A DNA stretch of 64,000 bases from Bacteroidia bacterium. Lineage in GTDB: Bacteria > Bacteroidota > Bacteroidia > NS11-12g > UBA955. The stretch lies in the NCBI GenBank assembly GCA_023653095.1, contig JAMNXP010000007.1, forward strand, positions 1 to 64,000, given 5' to 3'. The position numbers were made by a program, and so were the translations under genes. Positions 8,823-16,918 of the stretch are shown in pieces. The notes beneath the pieces are model-generated. The model searched no databases. It worked only from the letters and a program-made list of their open reading frames with translations, and was not told the origin of the DNA. Positions within the stretch are counted from its first letter, which is position 1. Each line of letters begins with the position of its first letter.

Positions 8823-9761
8823 ATGACTCTTCAGCAGTTGAAATACATCGTAGCATTGGAAACCCACAGACATTTCCAACGGGCTGCGGAAAGTTGCTTT
8901 GTAGCGCAACCAACTCTTACCCTCCAAGTTCAAAAATTAGAAGAAGAATTGGGTATACAGATTTTCGATAGAACAGAATTCCCAATTCAGGCCACAGATC
9001 TTGGATTAAAAATCATTGAACAAGCAAAAAAAGCACTTTACTGTGCCGAAGCCATTTATAGTATTACCAAGAATGAGAGAGATTCACTAGAGGGTACTTT
9101 CAGACTGGGCGTAATTCCAACTGTAGCTCCATACTTGTTGCCACTTTTCATCAAATCTTTTACAGAAAAGCACCCAAATACTCATTTAGAAATCAGGGAA
9201 ATGCAAAGTGAACGTATAATTGATGCTCTGAAGACCAATGAACTTGATCTAGCCATCATGGCTACTCCAATTGAAATGGAAGAGCTCCGAGAAATTCCAC
9301 TATACCATGAACCGTTTCTCCTTTTTGCCCAACCTTTTCATCAATTGATGTCTCTAAAACGCATTAAAGCCGAAAATCTCAAGGCTGATGAAATTTGGAT
9401 TCTCGATGAAGGGCATTGTTTGCGAAACCAAGTATTGAATCTGTGTGATTCTAATCAGGGAATTGATAACCAAGGGTTTTCATTTAAAAGTGGTTCCATT
9501 GAGACCCTGAAAAATATGATCAAATACCATTCGGGATATACCATCATACCCGAATTAGCTGCACGCCTGACAGATGATAAAAAGTTTATTCGTCGTTTTG
9601 AGGACCCACAACCCAGTCGTGAAATAGGTTTGGTATGCCATCAGAATTTTGCACGCCAACAACTCTTAATCACTTTGAAAGAAACGATTCAATCAAGCTT
9701 ACCAGAAGAAGTATCTCAAATTAAGAAATATTATTCTTTGAAGTGGCGGGATAGGTTGTAA
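8823..9761 (+). CDS. oxyR: OxyR hydrogen-peroxide-sensing LysR regulator
   Basis: A 312-residue LysR-type protein. The N-terminal winged helix (about 1-60) is MTLQQLKYIVALETHRHFQRAAESCFVAQPTLT..., and the effector domain contains EGHCLRNQVLNLC. The two cysteines fall at residues 199 and 208, exactly the E. coli OxyR redox pair. Family knowledge therefore predicts peroxide-driven disulfide formation and activation of catalase or peroxiredoxin genes. None of those lies beside it, though ferritin is present 19 kb away. Repeat array 2 begins 17 bp after its stop. Confidence 0.93.
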   Translation: MTLQQLKYIVALETHRHFQRAAESCFVAQPTLTLQVQKLEEELGIQIFDRTEFPIQATDLGLKIIEQAKKALYCAEAIYSITKNERDSLEGTFRLGVIPTVAPYLLPLFIKSFTEKHPNTHLEIREMQSERIIDALKTNELDLAIMATPIEMEELREIPLYHEPFLLFAQPFHQLMSLKRIKAENLKADEIWILDEGHCLRNQVLNLCDSNQGIDNQGFSFKSGSIETLKNMIKYHSGYTIIPELAARLTDDKKFIRRFEDPQPSREIGLVCHQNFARQQLLITLKETIQSSLPEEVSQIKKYYSLKWRDRL

Positions 9762-9778
9762 GGTTGGACTCGGTTTTC

Positions 9779-10019
<241 letters not shown>

Positions 10020-10020
<1 letters not shown>

Positions 10021-12389
10021 TACTTATTCTTATAAACCTCAAATCGATTCAACTCGTACTTCTCAGGCCAGCTGTTGTTTGATTCATCGATGTCTGCGGT
10101 TTCTTTAAAGGGGTCAATGAGAATGCTGCTTACCTCTTTGTTCTTGGCGAAAGTTTTGGTGAATCTTTGTTCGTTTTTGCGCCATATGTAGGCGTGAATG
10201 TAATCTACTTCGGAGGTGCCGTCTGTGAAGTTCCATTGGATGATGACGGGCATAACCGTTCCACCTTTGTTGCTCAAATGTAACTCATAGTAGTACTTGT
10301 TTTTGAAATTGAGATTTTCAGTTGAATCTAAAATCGTTAAGTTTCTGTAGCGATCTACAATCATGGGCTTATCGCGAGGCTCAATGGCTTTTTCATTGAC
10401 CGGTTTTAGTGCTTGGTAGTAATATTTATCGCGTAGTGTGGTGTCAGTGTCAACCGCAAAACGAATGCCTTCGGCCTTGTTGCGGAGACGTGAAACGTGA
10501 ATGTATTCGCCGTTTAGGTTAACAGGTTGTCCTCTGCGGAGGCGAGGATTTACAGCTTCTGAGGCAGTACCTCTGTTGAAGGTGTCTAACTTTACAGGAA
10601 CAGCCTTGGGCGACTGCACTTGGAAGGCAACTACACTGTCAAGAGAAATATCTACCGGATCAATGTCAAAAAACCAAGCCCTCCAAAACCAATCAAGGTC
10701 TACGGCAGATGCATCTTCCATGGAACGGAAAAAGTCTGTTGGACGTGGGTGTTTGAAGGCCCATCTTCGGCAATACTCTTTGAATGCATAATCAAACAGC
10801 TCTCTGCCCATCACAGTTTCACGCAATATATTCAGAGCAGTGGCAGGTTTAGCATAGGCGTTGGGTCCGAATTCAATGATATTTTCGGAATTGGTCATGA
10901 TAGGTTCCAAACGATCTTTTGGAAGCATCATGTAATCAACGATTTTATGCGCTGGACCTCTACGAGATGGGTAATTATTGTCAAATTCTTGTTCGGTGAG
11001 GAACTGAACAAAGGTGTTTAATCCCTCATCCATCCAACTCCAATTACGCTCGTCTGAGTTGATGATCATGGGGAAGAAATTATGTCCAACTTCGTGAATG
11101 ATCACTCCAATCATTCCATATTTAATGGCCGAAGGATATTCACCGTTTTCATCGGTTCTTCCGTAGTTGAAACAAATCATGGGATATTCCATTCCGCTGC
11201 TCGCTTCAACGCTGATAGCCACCGGGTAAGGGTAGGGAATGGTGTATTTTGAGTATGTTTTAATGGTGTGAGCAACTACTTTGGTGGAGTACTTATTGTA
11301 GAGAGCGTAAGATTCTTTAGGATAATAACTCATGCACATCACTTTTTTTCCTTCAACCGTAACTGCCATAGCATCCCAAGTGAATTTACGTGAGCTTCCC
11401 CAAGCAAAATCACGCACATTTTCGGCTTTATACCTCCAAGTTTTGGTGCCTGCCGCTCTAGCGGGAGATTTTTCCTTATTTTTAGCTTCGTCTAAAGTGA
11501 CTATTTGTACGGGAATATCTGATGACTGTGCTATTTTCCAGCGATTCATTTGTTCAGGAGTCAAAACCTGTGAGTAGTTTTGGCATTCACCAGTTGCTGC
11601 GATGATGTGGTCTTTTGGAACCGTCATGCTTACATCGAAGTTTCCAAAAATGAGTGAAAATTCTCCTCTACCGGTGAACTGTTTGTGGTTCCAACCTTGA
11701 TAATCTGAATAAACACACATTCTTGGGTACCATTGCGAAATGGTGAAAAGGTCGTTGCCGTCTTTTTCAAAATTCTCATAACCCCCTCTTCCGCCAATTT
11801 TCATGCGTTCAGGAATCTTGTACTGCCATTTTACTTTGAAAACGTATTTTTTACCAGGCGCCAAAGTAGCAGGAAGATCTACGCGCATCATGGTGGTATT
11901 GATGGTGAATTTTAAGGGGTTGTTTTTGGCATCTTTTACCCACGCAATTTGCACCCCATAGCCTTCGAGGCTTTTTTTCTTTTCGAGGGACGCTAATTCA
12001 TCAACCGTGATGGGTTTGCTGACTTTGCTTCCATCGAAATAGTTGTTGTCTGAAGTGGGGTTGTGCTCGTTTTCATCGAGTTGAAGCCACAAATAGGTCA
12101 ATGGGTCTGGTGAATTGTTGAAATAGGTAATGGTCTCCTCGCCGTAAAGAATGCGATTGTCTTCGTCAAGAGTCGCAGCAATTTTATAGTCGGCGCGTTG
12201 TTGCCAATAATCTGGTCCTGGTGCACCCGATGCAGAGCGATATTCATTGGGGTCAGCGAGGGTTCTTCCGAGTTGTTCAAAACGGTTTCCGTGGTTGGAT
12301 TTTGGATTGTTTTGGATATTTTGAGCGTTCAAAGAGATAAAACATCCCCCGAAAACAAATAAAATAGTTTTAAATACCTGCTGATTCAT
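10020..12389 (-). CDS. M1-family zinc metallopeptidase
   Basis: A 789-residue secreted protein with signal peptide (1-22, ending LNAQ). The zinc site is HEVGH at 432-436 with the third ligand glutamate 18 residues later in WMDE (455), the HExxH-X18-E pattern of M1 gluzincins; SGMEYP upstream resembles the GxMEN exopeptidase motif. The N-terminal beta domain (about 50-280) and a C-terminal strand-rich region (about 570-789) fit Bacteroidota M1 peptidases. The role is probably peptide degradation outside the cytoplasm. The stop codon overlaps the edge of repeat array 2. Confidence 0.92.
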
Positions 12390-12428
12390 GCAAAGTTCAA
12401 TGAACAGCGAATATACGGAAAACGCTAA

Positions 12429-13001
12429 TTATAAGCGATCGAAAATGAGCCAAAGGCTCCAAAGGGCGCACAAACTCCCCACAATTTGCGAAAATTGCAA
12501 ATGTTTTTCTGCCGTTGGCAAGAGTTGCATCTTTTTCAGAAACGTGGTCAAGCGCAGAATTAAAAGTACAAAGATCAATTGTCCCAATTCTAGACCTAAA
12601 TTGAAAGAAAATAGGGGAAGTACAATGCTCATTTCATGCCCAAATAATGACCTTAAATAGGTTGAAAATCCCAAGCCGTGAATGAGTCCAATGCCGAAAA
12701 TAATGATCCGTGAATGTCGTCTAAAATGTTGTGGAAACCACCATTGAATACCCGCGAAGAAGATGGTGATTGCTATGCCAACTTCAACCCATTTGGAGTT
12801 CAAAACAGGTCCAGTGAGCGCTGAATAGGCCAAGGTTAAACTATGGCCTAGGGTAAAAAAACTCACAGCCCAAGCGGCTTTTTTCCAGTCATAAAATGAA
12901 TATCCGCAAAAGGTAGCCAGCAGAAACATCATATGATCATAGCCTTGTATGTCTAAAATGTGTTGCCATCCTAAAGACAGCCAAAGCGTAAAATCACTCA
13001 T
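12429..13001 (-). CDS. HupE/UreJ-family membrane protein
   Basis: A 190-residue protein with about six to seven membrane segments and the family's conserved histidines and acidic residues: GWQHILDIQGYDHMMFL near the N terminus, FTLGHSLTLA, and IFGIGLIHGLGFS. Family members are linked to nickel or other metal transport, mostly by context, and no nickel enzyme is nearby. It is divergent from a DUF6702-like gene 20 bp away and followed by the M1 peptidase on the same strand. Function is not proven. Confidence 0.82.
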   Translation of the reverse strand: MSDFTLWLSLGWQHILDIQGYDHMMFLLATFCGYSFYDWKKAAWAVSFFTLGHSLTLAYSALTGPVLNSKWVEVGIAITIFFAGIQWWFPQHFRRHSRIIIFGIGLIHGLGFSTYLRSLFGHEMSIVLPLFSFNLGLELGQLIFVLLILRLTTFLKKMQLLPTAEKHLQFSQIVGSLCALWSLWLIFDRL

Positions 13002-13008
13002 CTTTGTT

Positions 13009-13016
13009 TACTTTTG
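13009..13016 (+). promoter_or_regulatory. -7 promoter element with near-leaderless spacing
   Basis: TACTTTTG (TAnnTTTG) followed by TTG and two bases, then the ATG at 13022. The string TACTTTTGTTG-NN-ATG recurs at 29236 (minus) and 49128 (plus). Transcription would begin at or within a base or two of the start codon. Confidence 0.55.
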
Positions 13017-13021
13017 TTGAG

Positions 13022-13543
13022 ATGCGCAAATTTATCATTCTGAGTTCAATTACGGCAATGTTCATGCTCACTTCGTTTAGATTTCACCCATTTTACGTGG
13101 GAATTACTGAGGTGAGGTACAATACGTCAAACTCTAAAGTGCAGGCATCCATCAAGTTATTTACCGATGATTTCCAAAGGGCCTTCAGCAAGTTTGGGGG
13201 AAATATGGAACCCAAAATATCCAACGAAGACGATAAAAAAAAGGTGGAAGAATTTCTAATGTCTAAGTTTGGAGTGACTTTTTTGTGCAGCAATTCACGT
13301 CCACAGATAAAATTCACCCTTTTTTCTTGGGAAGAGGAGGAGGAGGCCACCTGGTTCTATCTTACTTCAGATACAAAAATTGATGCTAGAGACCTGCCTC
13401 AGAACATCATCATTTACAATAGATTGCTTTGCGATCAACACGAAGAACAACTGCACGTGTTGCATTTGTATGTCAACAACAAGCGCGAGTCTCAACAGAT
13501 TAATTGTGAAAAACAAGCATACAAATTTGAGGTAGCACCTTGA
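13022..13543 (+). CDS. DUF6702-like protein of unknown function
   Basis: From MRKFIILSSIT the protein has 173 residues with a signal peptide or N-terminal anchor (1-20), then FHPFYVGITEVRYNTSNSKVQ, a pattern I associate with the Bacteroidota DUF6702 family often found beside M1 peptidase and HupE/UreJ genes, as here. The rest is charged with predicted beta structure (a KVEEFL helix, FSWEEEEEATWFYL). No catalytic residues stand out. The ATG at 13004 would add six residues upstream of the promoter element and is less likely. Confidence 0.75.
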   Translation: MRKFIILSSITAMFMLTSFRFHPFYVGITEVRYNTSNSKVQASIKLFTDDFQRAFSKFGGNMEPKISNEDDKKKVEEFLMSKFGVTFLCSNSRPQIKFTLFSWEEEEEATWFYLTSDTKIDARDLPQNIIIYNRLLCDQHEEQLHVLHLYVNNKRESQQINCEKQAYKFEVAP

Positions 13544-13573
13544 TTTTGAGCAAAGCATGATTATCTTCACAGT

Positions 13574-14608
13574 ATGCCAAGTTCACATCAATTAGAGTTA
13601 GATAAGTCTACCACATGGTTTCAGTTAACCGCTTTGTGGGCCTTTGTGGAAGTGGTTTTAGGGGGAATATTGCATGCATTAAGAATGCCATTTACTGGAG
13701 TTTTGGTTGGCGGTGCAGCCGTTTTTATAATTGGAGCAATTGCCCTTCATTCTAAAGATCCTTTTAAAGATATCATACGTTCAACAGGCATAGTCTTGAT
13801 TGTAAAAGCAGGGGCAAGTCCTCACTCGCCGTTTCCTGCGTATCTAGCCGTGGCTTTCCAAGGTTTTTCAGGAGCTATGATTTTTAGTTTGATGCGCGAT
13901 TTCAAAGCCGCTGCCATGCTGTTTTCTTTATTGGCTATGCTTGAAAGCGCTTTACAGAAGTTGCTAACCCTAACCTTAATGTACGGTATGGCCTTTTGGG
14001 ATGCTCTAGACTCGTTCGTGATGTCGGTCTTAAAATCTCTTAAAATGGGCAATGCTCATAACGCAAATGAATTGGTTTTGATTTATGTATTTGTGTATTT
14101 CTTTTGGGGGATTTTCTTGGGATACCGACTTGCAGGATTTTACAAAAGGCTGCCCCATTTATTTCAAGTGTTAAATGGATTCAATAAACCTCATGTAGAT
14201 TATGAAATTCCAGGTGTAAATCGTAATCCCAACCAGAGGATTTTTTCATCCATTGTTTTTTGGATCGTTTATATCATTCTATTATTGGCAATGGTCATTA
14301 GTTTGGCTTACCTCACAGAAGATAAACAGAACCTATTTTATGTTGTTCTGAGGTCATCGTCTGTTACGTTTTTGTTATTTTTGGTTGTGAACCCTCTTTT
14401 TAAGGTTTATGTGCGAAAAGGTTCGCAGAAAAGTAAAAATAGGCAGTTGGTTAAACTCATTACCGAAGATTTTGTGGTTCTGCGAGTGGAATATGCTTCT
14501 TGTCTGAAAATAGTGAATGCGCGAAGATTGTATTTCTGGAGGTATCTGCTAGCAATTGAGTATCTGATTGCCTTGAGAATTCAAAAGGTTCAAAATCAAG
14601 ATTCATGA
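13574..14608 (+). CDS. Unknown polytopic membrane protein of the molybdenum-cofactor operon
   Basis: A 344-residue protein with about seven or eight hydrophobic segments (roughly 14-36, 40-60, 68-80, 85-105, 108-130, 162-185, 225-250 and 258-280). I do not recognise a firm family. The N-terminal pattern GGILHALRMPFTGVLVGG loosely recalls small-molecule or metal S-components of ECF transporters. Its stop overlaps the start of the NTPase-MobA gene by ATGA, and that gene in turn overlaps fdhD, so it is translated as part of a cofactor unit. A role in molybdate or tungstate handling is inference from context only. Confidence 0.7.
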   Translation: MPSSHQLELDKSTTWFQLTALWAFVEVVLGGILHALRMPFTGVLVGGAAVFIIGAIALHSKDPFKDIIRSTGIVLIVKAGASPHSPFPAYLAVAFQGFSGAMIFSLMRDFKAAAMLFSLLAMLESALQKLLTLTLMYGMAFWDALDSFVMSVLKSLKMGNAHNANELVLIYVFVYFFWGIFLGYRLAGFYKRLPHLFQVLNGFNKPHVDYEIPGVNRNPNQRIFSSIVFWIVYIILLLAMVISLAYLTEDKQNLFYVVLRSSSVTFLLFLVVNPLFKVYVRKGSQKSKNRQLVKLITEDFVVLRVEYASCLKIVNARRLYFWRYLLAIEYLIALRIQKVQNQDS

Positions 14609-15660
14609 ATTACATCTTGACCAGCCCCGTAGGCTGCGGAAAATCAACTTTATTGCAAAATTGGGTTAAATCTAATCCCAAGGTTCATTTCGCTGGATTT
14701 ATATCGGTTCACAATAGACATTTAAATCAACCCAGAAAGTTGTTGTTGCTCCCCAAAGCCGTAGTAATTCCATTTGAATCTGAAATAGGCGAAATTCATG
14801 TGGGAAAATTTCAATTTTTAGCATCTGCTTTTTTTGAAGGATTGCTGCAGCTTAAGCAGTCTCATGCGGGTTCAACTGCAATCATTGATGAAATTGGAAA
14901 ACTAGAAGTTGAAAATCATGGATTTGAACCAGAGTTGACTAAAATCCTCCATCAAATTCAATTTGAACATTTGATAGTGGTGGTGCGTTTGAGTTTGTTG
15001 GATTTGGTCATTCAAAAATATCCCATTCTGAAAAACGCTCAAGTCAATCAGGGCCCTTGGTTCACTCAAAAGCCAAAAGTATACGGTTTGGTTTTAGGGG
15101 GAGGAAATAGCAGTAGGATGGGTAAACCCAAATGTTTTTTGAATTATCACGGAGTACCACAGTTCATTCATGTATCGAATATGATGCTTGAGGTCATAGA
15201 TGGTGAGGTTTTTGTCAATGTACCAACCGCTTTAGCCACCGAAATTGATGCTTGCAAGGTTCTGTTAGATTCAACCAAATTTATGAGTAAAGGACCCATT
15301 TCAGGAGTGTTGACTGCCCACGAAATAGATCCGACGGTTTCTTGGATGGTGGTAGGAGTTGATTATCCGCAATTGTCAGTGATTCAATTGAAAGAATTGT
15401 TTTCAGCTCATCAAGTTTCTGGAAGATCGGTGTGTTTTTTCAATTCATCAAACGGTTTTTTAGAGCCTTTGGTGGCTATTTATTCAGCTTCAGATTTAAA
15501 GAAACTTAGTCTCTATTTTGAAGAAGGAAATGAAAGTTTAAGGCACTTTTTAGGACAATCTGATGTGTTGATTTTGCCCATGGCAAATGGAGAAATGTTG
15601 ACCTCAATAGACCATCCTGCTCAAGTAGAAAAATACCAATCTCAAATTTCAACTAAATGA
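14605..15660 (+). CDS. mobA: Fusion of P-loop NTPase (THEP1-like) and MobA-type nucleotidyltransferase
   Basis: A 351-residue two-domain protein. Residues 1-145 form a P-loop domain with Walker A PVGCGKST (8-15) and Walker B IIDEIGKLE (93-101), the arrangement of THEP1-type nucleoside triphosphatases. Residues 157-350 form a MobA-like domain with LGGGNSSRMGKPK (164-176), the nucleotide-binding signature, and an aspartate in VGVDYPQL (about 253). MobA attaches GMP or CMP to molybdopterin. In many bacteria a separate P-loop protein, MobB, assists; here a different P-loop type is fused. ATGA overlaps on both sides tie it to the membrane protein and fdhD. Confidence 0.85.
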   Translation: MNYILTSPVGCGKSTLLQNWVKSNPKVHFAGFISVHNRHLNQPRKLLLLPKAVVIPFESEIGEIHVGKFQFLASAFFEGLLQLKQSHAGSTAIIDEIGKLEVENHGFEPELTKILHQIQFEHLIVVVRLSLLDLVIQKYPILKNAQVNQGPWFTQKPKVYGLVLGGGNSSRMGKPKCFLNYHGVPQFIHVSNMMLEVIDGEVFVNVPTALATEIDACKVLLDSTKFMSKGPISGVLTAHEIDPTVSWMVVGVDYPQLSVIQLKELFSAHQVSGRSVCFFNSSNGFLEPLVAIYSASDLKKLSLYFEEGNESLRHFLGQSDVLILPMANGEMLTSIDHPAQVEKYQSQISTK

Positions 15661-16484
15661 AAAAAGATTCTTTGCAAGCCTTTGAAATTCAAAGATTCTC
15701 AAATGGGGAGAAGCATTACATCAACGATATATTGTCTGTAGAAGTGCCTCTAGGAATAAAGATTCAGTGGAGAGATGAAATTCGTGACATTTCGGTCACT
15801 ATGCGCACCCCTGGAAATGACTCGGAATTGGCTCTGGGTTTTTTATTCACTGAAGGGATCATTCAGTCATTTGATGATGTTCTTAAAATTCATGCAAACG
15901 TTGAAGACGCTGAAGATTCAAGCGTAATTGTTGAAATCGCTTCACACGTTCATTGGGAGTTTCAGAAAATGCAACGCAATTTTTATACTACATCGAGTTG
16001 CGGAGTGTGCGGAAAGGCTTCCATTGATGCAGTAAAAATTGCATGCCCAATCATCCTTCCTCAAAAAAGATGGTTGCTGAAAAAAGACATTTTGTTGTCA
16101 TTGCCTCAGAATTTACGAAGTGCCCAAGAGTCTTTCGAATTTTCTGGTGGAATACACGCCTCTGCATTGTTTGATCTGCAGGGCAATTTGATTGTATTAA
16201 AAGAAGATGTGGGGAGGCACAACGCCCTTGATAAACTCATTGGTTCGCAATTAATGTGTCAAAAAATACCGCTCTTTCATGAAGTTTTAGTGCTGAGTGG
16301 TAGAGGAAGTTTTGAGTTGGTTCAGAAAGCAGCCATGGCAGGCATTCGATTCATTGCTTGCGTTGGTGCGCCGTCTAGCTTAGCTGTAGAATTGGCCGAA
16401 GAATATGATATTACCTTAATTGGCTTTCTAAAGGCAGACCGATTTAACGTTTATTCGGGATTTGATAGGGTGGATTTCTCTTGA
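15657..16484 (+). CDS. fdhD: FdhD sulfurtransferase for molybdoenzyme maturation
   Basis: A 275-residue protein of usual FdhD length. It has the CxxC pair in TTSSCGVCGKAS (Cys115 and Cys118), SELALGFLFTEGII, GGIHASALFD and the C-terminal LSGRGSFELVQKAA. FdhD passes sulfur from a cysteine desulfurase to the bis-MGD cofactor so that formate dehydrogenase-like enzymes become active. The likely client is the oxidoreductase two genes downstream. The start overlaps the upstream stop by ATGA. Confidence 0.95.
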   Translation: MKKDSLQAFEIQRFSNGEKHYINDILSVEVPLGIKIQWRDEIRDISVTMRTPGNDSELALGFLFTEGIIQSFDDVLKIHANVEDAEDSSVIVEIASHVHWEFQKMQRNFYTTSSCGVCGKASIDAVKIACPIILPQKRWLLKKDILLSLPQNLRSAQESFEFSGGIHASALFDLQGNLIVLKEDVGRHNALDKLIGSQLMCQKIPLFHEVLVLSGRGSFELVQKAAMAGIRFIACVGAPSSLAVELAEEYDITLIGFLKADRFNVYSGFDRVDFS

Positions 16485-16532
16485 AAATCCGCTTAAAATC
16501 ACGTATATTCGTGTTTTTTAAGTTGCTGAAAC

Positions 16533-16916
16533 ATGAAGATTCGTATCAAAGGAAATTCAGTTAGATTGCGATTGACCAAAACTGAAGTAGAAACCTTCGG
16601 AAAAACCGGCGAATTCAATGAAGAAACCCATTTATTGGGTGGTGTTTTTAGATATCAACTCAAAACCAGCAATGAACATTCCACGCTGTCAGCTGCTTGG
16701 GAAAATCTCGGAATCGTATTTTACATGCCCGCCAAATTGGCTCAAGATTGGGTTAATTCAAATGATGTTGGACATCAGCACGTCTTAACCCTACCAGCCA
16801 CCAACAGTCAACACCAACAAGAGCTATTTTTACTCATTGAAAAAGACTTCGTTTGTTTAGATAATACCTTCGAAGATCAAAGCGATAATTATCCCAATCC
16901 AAACGCAGTTTGCTAA
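16533..16916 (+). CDS. Small protein of the molybdoenzyme cluster (DUF7009-like)
   Basis: A 127-residue soluble protein starting MKIRIKGNSVRLRLTKTEVETF and ending in an acidic DNTFEDQSDNYPNPNAVC. I associate the opening with DUF7009, uncharacterised Bacteroidota proteins, but cannot confirm it. There is no signal peptide or metal motif beyond the terminal cysteine. It lies 48 bp after fdhD, and its stop is 2 bp before the ATG of the oxidoreductase, so it is very probably cotranscribed. A chaperone or maturation role is possible but unproven. Confidence 0.7.
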   Translation: MKIRIKGNSVRLRLTKTEVETFGKTGEFNEETHLLGGVFRYQLKTSNEHSTLSAAWENLGIVFYMPAKLAQDWVNSNDVGHQHVLTLPATNSQHQQELFLLIEKDFVCLDNTFEDQSDNYPNPNAVC

Positions 16917-16918
16917 TC

